Assembly: GCA_947626815.1 (NCBI GenBank)
Contig: CANQTN010000002.1
Span: 62,001-126,000 of the forward strand
Source of the DNA: an uncultured Clostridia bacterium
GTDB lineage: Bacteria > Bacillota > Clostridia > TANB77 > CAG-508
Reading direction: 5' to 3'
Length of the DNA: 64,000 bases
The notes under the pieces are model-generated. The model was not told the origin of the DNA. It saw only the letters and a program-made list of their open reading frames with translations, and ran no database searches. Shown here piece after piece: positions 10,801 through 19,763 of this stretch; the stretch's first letter is position 1, and each line of letters opens with the position of its first letter. A program made the translations under genes and the position numbers.

Positions 10801-11640
10801 CATATGTTCTTCTGGCTGAGTTTCTGTTACTCTATAAATACCTCTAACTAGTATACATGGTATTCCTAGTCTATCTAAGACTGTTTTTAATGCTCTTGAA
10901 AATCCTTCACAAACTATATTTCCTTCATCAAGTCCAAATGCTCCGTAAGTTGTTCTAATTGTGTATGGATGTTCTGTTTGATATTCATATGTATATTTTG
11001 ACATTTTGATAATTTCATTGTGTACCAATTTTACTTGTTGTTCTATTAAATCTTGGCCTGGTAGTAAAGTGTCCTTTTTAGATTCTGCCTTTTTGACTAT
11101 TTCATCGATTTTAGCTTCTACTTTTTCAATTGAAGCATTAATTTTTTCTGTATTTATACTATTGTCTGGATTTAAAAATTCTTTATTTATGTAATTATCA
11201 CTTCTACCTGTACCTAAATAAAGATGTTTTTTCCCTTCAGATTGTGTAACTCTTATTGTAAGATAATCAAAGTCAACATAGAAAATGTTTGGATTATCAC
11301 AAACAAAAGCATCTTTAGCTGCTCCCATTATATTTAACAAGTCTTGAGAACCTGTAGCAAAGTTGTTTAATTTTTCTTCTAGACCTGAAATTTTTGTTAT
11401 TTCTCTGGATATATTACCCTTTTGTAAATCTCCTGTTTTATACATATCTTCAATTGTATCATAAAATACTTTTGCATCAGCTGTTAATTGATTATAGAAA
11501 TATTTTGTTGCAATATTTGTTGAAGATACTTCTGAATCTACAGCATATACTGTAGATGGCATAATAAAATTAATCCAGCTAAATTGAGTTATAAATATTA
11601 CAATGATTAACATAGTTGAAATAATTTTTTTTATTTTCAT
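7882..11640 (-). CDS. Secreted surface protein: transglutaminase-like, cohesin-like and dockerin-like domains
   Basis: 1252-residue exported protein. Residues 1-34 form a Sec signal peptide ending in VYA. Residues about 210-300 form a transglutaminase-like domain with the Cys-His-Asp triad visible in NIVCEGFSRA, EEHMWNYV and WYAVDTTFDN. A bacterial-repeat-like segment near residues 820-890 (NSTEGGKIIDTS) precedes a cohesin-like beta domain (about 890-1070). The last 65 residues carry two dockerin-type calcium repeats (GDIDGDGSITINDV and LQTDNDDKVTVNDISR). Carrying cohesin and dockerin in one chain suggests self-association or assembly with other surface proteins. A ribosome site (GGAGGAAATTTT) precedes the ATG. 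Function on the cell surface is inferred. Confidence 0.75.
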   Translation of the reverse strand: MKIKKIISTMLIIVIFITQFSWINFIMPSTVYAVDSEVSSTNIATKYFYNQLTADAKVFYDTIEDMYKTGDLQKGNISREITKISGLEEKLNNFATGSQDLLNIMGAAKDAFVCDNPNIFYVDFDYLTIRVTQSEGKKHLYLGTGRSDNYINKEFLNPDNSINTEKINASIEKVEAKIDEIVKKAESKKDTLLPGQDLIEQQVKLVHNEIIKMSKYTYEYQTEHPYTIRTTYGAFGLDEGNIVCEGFSRALKTVLDRLGIPCILVRGIYRVTETQPEEHMWNYVQLDDDKWYAVDTTFDNKDDIINDEDISTEFFLVGADKMYKHVTTGILSASNFEFSYPELETVSDKFDVIYNQGPLKVELDDESANDEDNTSTALVRISYNGHGYQKAVEEDGMYILVNMYQEGRDGVTRSSGWSYPRPDIYGNSGMHDTDQYIELMIAHINYLQVGITDIAPAPKQDSNNPDDIVKQTQYQETETSLIYKTDIMQNPNGIYIAPPYVKKANPIVSSVQYIGKTYPVTIEYDDILIPDNSGEEPSVHIMILDPLTATYRDATEAITVGGQSNPRLKYKITDFQFDGQSTFTFNFTPSEMWADDTVYYIFEFRGLMGSRSHKAPLSTIYSCSHECSAYAYTAQGFNFNVYGKPVLMDDDIDMTQMGLDDANDAKIKELSDILKHRLTLVTTKTTKAEDESMKNTLNAEYKENNEEREIKSTETYNINLTLCKKQQKDLKDGMGVRVMLGFPQGYGPEDEGVTFKAYHYIKNNQGEIIDVEEIPCTITKLGLIIEVYSFSPFTIAAVTETEADKEKAKDTKTIILNSTEGGKIIDTSNQTNAKTINTLKNNETENTKSFKIIADDGYEIDEIAIGDKTINKDDFKENPGEYNLNVNYNDSELKEESTMLKVAFVAKSVLEQETQKGETVVTQPVINTPVLSLSAKAYQEVKNSTSDENAVKSEIQNLHPGDKFEVAFSISEISNLGGSEKGIKAINGTLNYDENILELEEPAQNGTSNNWQYTYNSSEKNFNAKTLDDKLISTSGDEILSIKFKVKDNLDMSINPNKTATISLENIKAEMGEENSNIAISDITKTVIISKLIEETLTLKESANLQHITMKENSNIISLPTNTTFKQLHELLNFSQAPKYHTTTEGDINLGTAHTSVLVENVDDKISTGDTITVGTKIWTCAVKGDIDGDGSITINDVAKSKLHLVGKEILAGAYLEALQTDNDDKVTVNDISRIKLVFIKKMVDFFSDLAD

Positions 11641-11749
11641 AAAATTTCCTCCTTTAATTTATATATCCTTGATATTTTACCACATAGCTATGAAAAATAC
11701 AACATATTTTTAGTTGACTTTTTACTATATTAGTAAAAAAACTATTTTT

Positions 11750-14246
11750 TTATTCATAACTTCTAGTTATATTTTCTTTGATAACATTGTTTGTATTTGT
11801 AGTTTGATTTACTGGGGTGCTTTCGGAAGTTGAAGTAGTCGAATTTGTAATTTCTGTATTTGTAATGTTGTTAGCAGTATTTGTTGTTGAATTTGTGTTA
11901 CTTGTATTACTTGTGTTATTTGTTATAGATGTATTAGAAGTATCTGGTGTAATATTTGAATTTTTATTTGTTGTGTTATTAGTAGTTGTATTATTATTGG
12001 TGTTTGTAGTATTATTTGTAATTGGCACTTGTTGTGGATCAACTTCATCTATATCTTTTATTATATCTTGCACAACACTTTTTTCTACAGTATTAGTGCG
12101 ATTATTTGTATTAACTTTTAATGCGGAACCTGAATGTTCATTGCATAGTTCAGGAATTGTATTTGGTAAAAAATATTCTGTGTATGTATTTGGACATGCA
12201 GTAGTTGCCCTTTTCCCTGTTTTAGAACATATATTTAAACTATATACAGAATCTGGCTTTTTAAATGTTGCACTATTTAAACCAGTATGTATTCTAGACA
12301 TAACGTTTGCCCATAATAAGCCTGCGGGATTTTTTTTATTATATTCAATTGTTTCATTTATATCATACCCATACCATGTAACGGCAGTATAATATGGTGT
12401 AAATCCGCAAAGCCACCTATCATAATCATTGTCACTTGTACCTGTTTTAGCAGCTACATCTACCCCATAAATTTTACAGTATGTTGCAGTACCATATGTT
12501 CCATTAACAGGTTGTTTTAAAAGTTCTTTTAAAATATATGCTACTTCTTTTGATACAATTTGTTTTGTTTTTTGTTTTGACTTTAATATGGTTTTTCCAG
12601 TTATGTTATCAATACTTGAATAAAATGTAGGTTCAATGTATTTTCCATCATTGGCAATTGTTGCATATGCTCCAGCCATTTGTAAAGGACTAATTCCATT
12701 TTGAAGTCCTCCCAGAGCTAATACTAAAGTTTCATCATCTTTTGTTAATGTTGATATTCCCATTTTTTTGAGATATTTTATAGAATTACTTGGTTTTAAT
12801 TTTTCCATTATTTCTACAAATGGTATATTTTGTGATGATTCAACCGCTCTTCTTACAGTTATATTACCGAGTGTACTATTTAAATCTGTAGGATGATATC
12901 CATCTGCGAAATCCCTTTGAGTGTCATTACAAATTGAAGATGCTGTTATAATTTTTTTATCTATTGCTGGTAATAATACAGCTAATGGCTTAATTGAAGA
13001 ACCTGTTTGTCTAATACTTTGTGTAGCTCTATTTAGTGATTTTACTTCTGTTTTTTTTCCAAGTCCTCCTACACATCCAACTATATGACCGTGTTTTGTG
13101 ATCTATAATAATCATAGCAGCTTGTGATGAATTATTTCCATTTTTAGAAACTAAACTATATTTTGTTTTTTCAAATTCATTTTCTGTTTTACTTTGTATA
13201 TTTGAATCTTGATTGCTATGTATAGTGAGTCCAGCCATATTTATATAATTTGTTGCAAAAGTTTCTGAAATGTTATACTTTTTAGAAATGTCTTTGGTTA
13301 TTTCAGATATTAATGCATCTGTATGATATGAATAAACCGCTTCTTGAGATGGGATATTACCTTTAGTGAAATTTAATCCATTATCTGTATTGTTTATTGC
13401 TAAATTATAAGCTTCCTCATCTATGTAACCTAAATCTTTCATTTTTGAAAGAACAGTTTTGGTTCTTTTAATTATTTTTTCTGAATTGTTTCCTTCTGCA
13501 AAAGGATTATAAGAATTAGGAGAATTGTTAATTCCTGCTAAAAAAGCACATTCTTCTAATGTTAAATCTTTTGCAGATTTGTTAAAATAGTATTTTCCCC
13601 CTGTTTCAACTCCATAGATATTGGGACCTACATATATAACATTTAAATAAGCTTCTAATATTTCGTCTTTAGATAAACAAGATTCTAATTGCCATGCTTT
13701 CCACCATTCTTTTATTTTTCTTATTATACTGTCAGTTGAATCACCTGTTAAATTTTTAACTAATTGTTGTGTTATTGTACTTCCACCATAAGAAGATTTT
13801 CCAAAATGCGTTATATATGATAAAATAGCTCCTCCTGTTCTTTTTAAATCTATTCCACCATGTGAGTAAAAACGTTCATCTTCAATTGCTACATATGCTT
13901 TTTTTAAATTATCTGGTATATTATCGGAAGATATATATTCTTTCTTTTTCTCACTTCCTAATTTTGCAATTTCGTTTCCATTTACATCTATTATTATTGA
14001 ATTTTCATTTGCTAACATTTCTTTTACAAGAACTTTCCATCTATAGCTATAAATTCCTAAAATAATACCTATTGTAATAATTATAAATAAAATGGAAATT
14101 ATTATTCGTTTTTTCCATTTGGATTTCTTTTTTTTCTTTTTTCTTTTTGATATTGGTTTATCTTTCAAAAATTCATTTTTTTGCAATGCTTTAGGAATTG
14201 TATCGTCATCATATTTTGATTTCTTTTTGTCAGTTATGTTTAACAA
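11750..14246 (-). CDS. Class A penicillin-binding protein (PBP1A type), read through a CGG +1 site
   Basis: Bifunctional peptidoglycan glycosyltransferase/transpeptidase. A basic cytoplasmic tail and one membrane helix (about residues 47-69) precede a GT51 domain (EDERFYSHGG, GGSTITQQLVKN) and a transpeptidase domain with SSIKP (SxxK), SQN (SxN) and KTGTS. The C-terminus is a low-complexity Thr/Asn tail. The zero frame reaches CGG at 13091-13089 after IIDHKT; skipping the C gives glycine and then HIVGCVGGLG, the family's TG-x-V-x-x-x-GG region. The SxxK motif lies only in the shifted frame, so the shift is essential. The joined product is about 830 residues, normal for the family. The TTG at 14246 has better ribosome-site spacing (AAAAGGA) than the GTG at 14255. 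Confidence 0.88.
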
Positions 14247-14447
14247 TATAATCACTATCCTTTTTGTAATTCATTTTTTTTAAGATTATAACATAAATAT
14301 TTTAAAATAAAAACTGCATATACAACATTAGGAAAATTTTTTCTTTTTATTTCTTTTTTCATATTTTTAGTATATAATTGAAAAAATGGTTTATAGGTAA
14401 ATCCATTTATAAAAAACTTAAATTTTATATAAGGACTGATTTTACAT

Positions 14448-15431
14448 ATGATTAAACGTGAAGATAATCCAGAATTTATAAATTCATTTCTTGACTATTC
14501 TATAACAATTTTAAATAAATCTGCTAACAGTGTTAAAGAGTATAATTATGATTTAGCTATGTTTTTTAAGTTTATAAAAATGCATTTTAATATGACTGAT
14601 AAAACTGAATTAAAAGAAATAAAAATAAATGATTTAACAATTGAAACTGTAAAAAAAATTACTTTAAATGATATTCATGCATTTATATCGTTTTTAACTC
14701 GCGAATATAATAGTAAATCTACCACTAGAGCAAGAAAAGTATCAACTATTAGAATTTTTTTTAAATACTTAAGCCGAAAAGAAAAATTAATTGATGTAAA
14801 TCCTGCTCAAGATTTAGAGACGCCTAAACTTGATAAAAGATTACCTAAATATCTTTCTTTAGATGATAGTAGAAAATTACTAGAAATTACTTCAAATGAG
14901 GATAATAGAAATGCTGAAAGAGATTATGCCATTATTACTTTATTTCTTAATTGTGGGATGCGTCTTTCTGAGTTAGTTGGTATTAATACGAATGATATAG
15001 ATTTTGGTGATTGTAAATTAAATGTTGTAGGAAAAGGTAATAAAGAAAGAACAATTTATTTAAATAAAGCATGTATAAAAGCTCTTGATGAATATATCAA
15101 AGTTAAACCAAAACAAGGAATTAAACATGATAATAAATATTCGGAAAAAGCGCTTTTTTTAAGTGAAAGAAAAACTAGAATTAGTAATCGAACAGTTGAA
15201 AGTATAGTTACTAAACAATTGCAAGCTGCGGGCTTAGATACTAAAAAATATTCTGTTCACAAATTGAGACATACTGCTGCTACTTTGATGTATCAATATG
15301 GAAATGTAGATATTAGAGCTCTTCAAGAGCTTTTAGGACATGAAAGTATTTCTACTACTGAAATATATACACATGTTAGTAATGCTCAAGTTCGAAATGC
15401 TGTAGAAAGTAATCCATTAGCTGATATGTAG
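14448..15431 (+). CDS. xerC: Tyrosine site-specific recombinase, XerC/XerD type
   Basis: 327-residue tyrosine recombinase with an N-terminal SAM-like core-binding domain (residues 1-110) and a C-terminal catalytic domain. The catalytic residues are visible: Arg in CGMRLSELVG, Lys in VVGKGNKER, HKLRHTAAT, LLGHES and the nucleophile Tyr in STTEIYTHV. Size and lack of associated mobile genes suggest the housekeeping chromosome-dimer resolution enzyme rather than an element integrase, but XerC and XerD cannot be told apart here. AAGGACTG is the probable ribosome site. It uses CGC and CGA as arginine codons (for example TREY, SRKEK), useful for comparison with the CGG recoding sites. Confidence 0.85.
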   Translation: MIKREDNPEFINSFLDYSITILNKSANSVKEYNYDLAMFFKFIKMHFNMTDKTELKEIKINDLTIETVKKITLNDIHAFISFLTREYNSKSTTRARKVSTIRIFFKYLSRKEKLIDVNPAQDLETPKLDKRLPKYLSLDDSRKLLEITSNEDNRNAERDYAIITLFLNCGMRLSELVGINTNDIDFGDCKLNVVGKGNKERTIYLNKACIKALDEYIKVKPKQGIKHDNKYSEKALFLSERKTRISNRTVESIVTKQLQAAGLDTKKYSVHKLRHTAATLMYQYGNVDIRALQELLGHESISTTEIYTHVSNAQVRNAVESNPLADM

Positions 15432-15481
15432 ATAAAATGTTGCCAAAAAGATTTTTTCTTAATGGCAACTGTAAATTATAT

Positions 15482-16061
15482 TCATAATAATATAGGACTA
15501 ATCTGCTCACCATCTAAAGCATATTCTATGGCTTTTATAAGGTAATCAAAGTCAAATACTATTGATCTTGGCTTTGTAATTGGATTATCTTGTTTAAAAG
15601 GTACAAAATAATAATTTCTTCTATTAAGTAATTTTCCAATATTTTCGGCATTTCCACTTAATCCATTATTAGTTGATGGTGCAATTAATAATGGATTTCC
15701 GATTTCTTAAGTGTGATTTTGCGGCCATTAGTACAGGTGTATCAATAATATCACAAGCTAACTTTGATATAGTATTTCCTGAGCATGGTGCAATAACCAT
15801 AATATCTGTTAATTTTTTAGGTCCAATTGGTTCCGCTTCTTGAATAGTATGGATTATTTTTTTTCCTGTTATCTCTTCTATTTCTTCAATAAATTCTTTA
15901 GCTTTCCCAAATTTAGTGTCTAATGAATAACTATTGTATGACATAATTGGTAAAATTTTTGCACCTTTTTGAGTAAGTTCTTTTATCTTAGGTATTGTTT
16001 TCCTAAATGTACAAAATGAACCCGTTAATGCAAATCCTATTCTTTTATCTTTTACTTCCAA
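15482..16061 (-). CDS. dpaB: Dipicolinate synthase subunit B, read through a CGG +1 site
   Basis: Flavoprotein-like subunit (SpoVFB) of the enzyme that makes dipicolinic acid for spore dehydration. Begins VKDKRIGFALTGSFCTFRK, typical for the family; MVIAPCSGNTISKLA is the flavoprotein core. The zero frame reaches CGG at 15701-15699 after KSHLRN and would stop ten codons later. Skipping the C gives glycine and continues NPLLIAPSTNNGLSG... ending near VFDFDYL, the expected C-terminal half of DpaB. The joined length of 192 residues fits the family. The first in-frame start is a TTG at 16061, with GGAGG upstream. The usual partner dpaA is not adjacent here. Decoding of CGG is inferred from the protein family. 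Confidence 0.88.
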
Positions 16062-16212
16062 ATTTTATCTACTCCTCCCTTCTATATTACATCTCTATAT
16101 ATAATATGAAATTATGTAAAATTTGAAAGCTATTTTAATTTCTTTTTAATATAATTTTCAATATTTATTCATAATTAGACAGAACTATAAATAATTATTT
16201 AATGGTGATATC

Positions 16213-17599
16213 TTGAGAAGAAGAAAAAAATTTTTTATAAATGGAATAATATTAACTTTTACAGATCTTATTATGAAAAGTATAGGAATGTTATTTGGTA
16301 TATATGTTTCTAATAAAATTGGTTCTGAAGCTCTAGGTACTTTTAATTTAGTAATGTCTATTTATTCATTTGCTATTATTTTTACTACTTCTGGCTTTAG
16401 TCTTTCTTGTACATATCTTGTTTCAGAACAATTTGAAAAAGGAAACTTATTGGATGGCTTAAAAGCAGTTAGAAGTTGTTTAATATTTTCATTGATATTA
16501 GGACTTGTAGTTAGTTTTTTTATGTTCTTAGTTTCTGATGTGATTTCAAGAAATTATTTAAAAGGTATGATTTCTCCTATTCCAATTTATTTAATTAGTA
16601 TAGGATTACCTTTTATTGCTATTTCAAGTAGCATAAATGGCTATTTTTCTGCAATTAGAAAAGCATATAAAAGTGCTATATCACAAGTAGTAGAATTAAT
16701 GGTTAAAATTTTCACAAGTATTTTTTTTCTAAACTTTTATGCTGATAAAACTGTAGAAAGTATTTGCATTTGCCTTATTTTGGCTGATGTAATTTCAGAA
16801 ATTTGTTCATGTTGCTTATTATTTATTTTATATAAAATAGAAAAATTAAAAACTATTAAATATACTATTACAAAATTTACTTTCAAAAAGAAAATTATAA
16901 AAATTGCTCTTCCCCTTTCAATCACTTTTTATATTCGTTCTGGTTTATCTACATTGAAGCAATTTATGATACCTGCAAGATTAGTGTTGTTTGGACTACC
17001 TTATAGTATTGCATTAACAGAATATCGGGAGAATTGATGGAATGACTATGTCAGTTCTTTTATTTCCAAATGTTCTTTTTACTTCTTTTAGTAGATTATT
17101 AATACCTGAATTTACTAGTTTAATGACAAAAAATTATAAAAAAAGAATATTAGAAATTTGCAAAAAAGCATTTTTTACTATTTCTATATTCTCTATTTTA
17201 ATGTTTATAATATTCTTTTCCTTTTCTAATGAAATTAGTCTTATACTTTTTAAAAACTTGGAATGTTCTAAATATATAAAAGTACTTTCTCCTTTAATTT
17301 TATTTATATATTTAGACAACATTATAGACAATGTACTAAAAAGTTTAAATAAACAATTTGAAGTTATGTTTTGCAATATATTAGATTTATTACTTACAAT
17401 TAGTATTTTATATTTTCTAGTGCCAAGTTTTGGATTAATGGGGTATTTATTATCAATTGTAATTAGTGAAGGATTTAATTTTGCTGTTAGTTACTTTCAA
17501 CTATATAAAGCAATTGGCTTGAAAATAACATTATCGATTGTTATTTTTGGATTATTTTTTATATTTTTAAGTATTTATGAAATTTTAAATGTTATGTAA
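16213..17599 (+). CDS. SpoVB-type polysaccharide/lipid flippase (MOP superfamily), read through a CGG +1 site
   Basis: Integral membrane protein of about 461 residues with 12-14 hydrophobic segments, related to stage V sporulation protein B and other MATE-like lipid II flippases. It starts at TTG (GGTGAT upstream). The zero frame reaches CGG at 17026-17028 after SIALTEY and would stop three codons later. Skipping the C gives glycine and RIDGMTMSVLLFPNVLF, matching the family pattern YG-x-x-x-GM before a membrane helix. The second half (17030-17599) lacks a ribosome site and its own start. The gene faces dpaB divergently, placing two sporulation-linked genes together, both with CGG sites. Confidence 0.83.
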
Positions 17600-17607
17600 T
17601 TTTATCA

Positions 17608-18240
17608 TTATTGCATAAGAATTTTGCCAACTATATCTTTATCTAAGTGCTGCACAAATATTTTAGCATCTTCTGTTTTTCCTACTACACTTCCATAGTG
17701 AATTGGAACGGCAAATTTAGGTTTTATAGTATTTACAAGATCAGCTGCTTCAGTTGCAGTCATTGTATAAGTACCTCCAACTGGAACAAAAGCTACTTCA
17801 CATGTAACTTTTTTATTATCTTCATTTATATCTGTATCACCTGCAATATAATAGATAGTATTGTTCAAATTTATTAAATACCCAACCCATTTATTTTCTT
17901 TTGGATGAAAATTCTTATTAGTATTATAAGAAGGTATTGTTTTAATTGTTATTCCTTCAACTTTATATGTGTTATTTGGCTCTACAATAGTAATATTTTC
18001 GTTTTTAAAATTTAAGGCAAGTGATTTGTCGTATAAATCTGTTGGAGCAATAATAATTGTTTCTTTTTTCTTTACCTTTTTTATATCTTCTTCTGAAAAA
18101 TGATCAAAATGGGAGTGTGTAATTAAAATAATATCTGCATCATTATAGTTTGTTTTTAAACCATATGGATCTATATATATTGTTTTTTCATAATTAAATT
18201 TTATACAACTATGATATAAAACTTCTATATTTTCTAACAT
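17608..18240 (-). CDS. MBL-fold metal-dependent hydrolase
   Basis: 210-residue metallo-beta-lactamase-fold protein with the metal motif THSHFDHFSEED (near residues 40-51), a later Asp (YIAGDTDIN) and a final His (VPIHYGSV). This resembles the UPF0173/UlaG-like branch of small cytoplasmic hydrolases; substrate unknown. It is convergent with spoVB (8 bp between stops). Confidence 0.75.
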   Translation of the reverse strand: MLENIEVLYHSCIKFNYEKTIYIDPYGLKTNYNDADIILITHSHFDHFSEEDIKKVKKKETIIIAPTDLYDKSLALNFKNENITIVEPNNTYKVEGITIKTIPSYNTNKNFHPKENKWVGYLINLNNTIYYIAGDTDINEDNKKVTCEVAFVPVGGTYTMTATEAADLVNTIKPKFAVPIHYGSVVGKTEDAKIFVQHLDKDIVGKILMQ

Positions 18241-18291
18241 ATTATCACCTCATTTGTAGTTTAGCATAAAAAAAATTGAAATGCAAACTTT

Positions 18292-19191
18292 TTATATCTT
18301 TTTAATTTTCGCTACAAAAAATCCTTCATAGTATTCATTAGGGCAAATACATATTGTACCTTCTATTTTGGTTGGAAGAAGTGGCAAATTATTTATCCAT
18401 TCATCTTTTATTGGAACAATTTCTATTTTTTTCTCTTTTATGAGATTTTCTATTATTTTTTCGTTTTCTGATTCTAAAATAGAACAAGTAGAATAGATCA
18501 TTTCATGATTCTTTTTTAAAATTTCTATAGCTTTTCTTAATAATACTATTTGTGCTTTATTACTTTTATCTATTAATTTTTGAGTAAAGTTTTTTCTAAA
18601 ATCTTCATTAGCATTTAGAGTGCCACTACCACTGCATGGGGCATCTAATAAAATTTGATCAAATGCAAAAAAATTATCTATCATTCTTGCATCTTGAATC
18701 ATCACATATACATTTGCTTTTTGTTTTTCAATATTATATTTTAGTTTTTCAGCTCTTATTTTATTCATTTCACAAGCAGTTATATTTGCTTTATTATTTG
18801 TCATAGCTGCTATTTGAGTTGTTTTTCCTCCTGGTGCAGCTGTCATGTCTAAAATGTCACTTCCTTGTTGTGGATTTAAAATTATTGGTGGAATCATGGA
18901 TGATAAACTTTGCATATATATTTTCCCATCTTCATATATTTTTAGGGTTTTAATTTTATGTTCATCTATATTTTTTATTATATATGCATCTTTATACCAA
19001 TTTACTTTTTTGTATTCAATGTTTTCTATTTTTAATGCATTTTCTATTTCTTCATTATTTGATTGTAATGTATTAATTCGAAATGTTGTATATCTTTGTT
19101 TATTATATCCTTGAATTATTTTATCTGTTAGTTTTTCTCCATATTGTGTTACTAATAATTGTTTAAAAAAGTCTGGTATTTTTAATTCCAT
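18292..19191 (-). CDS. RNA m5C methyltransferase, NOL1/NOP2/Sun (RsmB/RsmF) family
   Basis: 299-residue AdoMet-dependent cytosine-5 methyltransferase for rRNA or tRNA. The AdoMet motif DMTAAPGGKTTQIAAM (near residue 112), the first active-site Cys in DAPCSGSGTL and the catalytic Cys in YSTCSILESENE are all present. It is shorter than RsmB (no NusB-like N-terminal domain), closer in size to the stand-alone NSUN/RsmF-type enzymes found in Clostridia. The exact target nucleotide cannot be deduced. Confidence 0.8.
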   Translation of the reverse strand: MELKIPDFFKQLLVTQYGEKLTDKIIQGYNKQRYTTFRINTLQSNNEEIENALKIENIEYKKVNWYKDAYIIKNIDEHKIKTLKIYEDGKIYMQSLSSMIPPIILNPQQGSDILDMTAAPGGKTTQIAAMTNNKANITACEMNKIRAEKLKYNIEKQKANVYVMIQDARMIDNFFAFDQILLDAPCSGSGTLNANEDFRKNFTQKLIDKSNKAQIVLLRKAIEILKKNHEMIYSTCSILESENEKIIENLIKEKKIEIVPIKDEWINNLPLLPTKIEGTICICPNEYYEGFFVAKIKKI

Positions 19192-19342
19192 TTTTTATAT
19201 ACTCCTTTTTTTATATTGTTATTATTTTATTATAATAATCTTTATACGTCAAATAAATAGAGTTGCACTTTTACATTTTTTTAGATATAATAAAAAAAAT
19301 GATTTTCTTAGAACATAAAAAATAAAAGGAGTAAATGAAAAA

Positions 19343-19696
19343 ATGGAACATTGGAGTGTTGATGATTATAAAAATTATGAAAATAATACTAAAAGAAAAA
19401 GTAAATATAGATCAAATAAAGTGTCAATTGATGGACATACTTTTGATAGCCAAAAAGAAGCGGATTATTATTGTGAATTAAAATTACGATTACAGGCAAA
19501 TGAAATTGACGGTTTTTGTTTACAACCTACTTTTATGTTAGCACCTAATTTAAAATACAAAGCTGATTTTATTATTTTTCATAAAAATAAACCTGCTGAA
19601 GTTATTGATGTTAAAGGTTTTAAAACTAAAGAATATATTACTAAAAAGAAAGTATTTGAAGATAAATTTAATTTAAAAATAACAGAGATTGAATAG
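19343..19696 (+). CDS. DUF1064 protein (phage-type nuclease-like)
   Basis: 117-residue protein with the DUF1064 layout: YRSNKVSIDGHTFDSQKEADYY near the start, then QPTF, YKADFIIFH and VIDVKGFKTKEY. The D...E/DVKG arrangement resembles the PD-(D/E)xK nuclease fold, and the family is common in phages of Firmicutes. It stands alone on the plus strand with a clear AGGAG site and its own terminator, with no other phage gene nearby, so it may be a domesticated gene. Confidence 0.65.
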   Translation: MEHWSVDDYKNYENNTKRKSKYRSNKVSIDGHTFDSQKEADYYCELKLRLQANEIDGFCLQPTFMLAPNLKYKADFIIFHKNKPAEVIDVKGFKTKEYITKKKVFEDKFNLKITEIE

Positions 19697-19705
19697 AAAA
19701 AGAGT

Positions 19706-19754
19706 AAAGCTAAGAATTTCTGTGTAATAAAATTGCATAGAAATTCTTAGCTTT
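19706..19754. terminator. Strong bidirectional terminator
   Basis: A 15-bp perfect stem (AAAGCTAAGAATTTC with GAAATTCTTAGCTTT) separates the convergent DUF1064 and acyl-CoA synthetase genes. T-rich runs follow on both strands. Confidence 0.85.
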
Positions 19755-19763
19755 TTAGAATTT

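Noticed and set aside
11817..12392. Long plus-strand frame opposite the penicillin-binding protein tail
   Set aside because: Val/Leu-rich shadow of the Thr/Asn-rich low-complexity tail; no ribosome site or family.
17042..17599. Separate gene for the second half of the SpoVB-like flippase
   Set aside because: No ribosome site before ATG 17042 and the two parts together make one normal flippase through the CGG at 17026.
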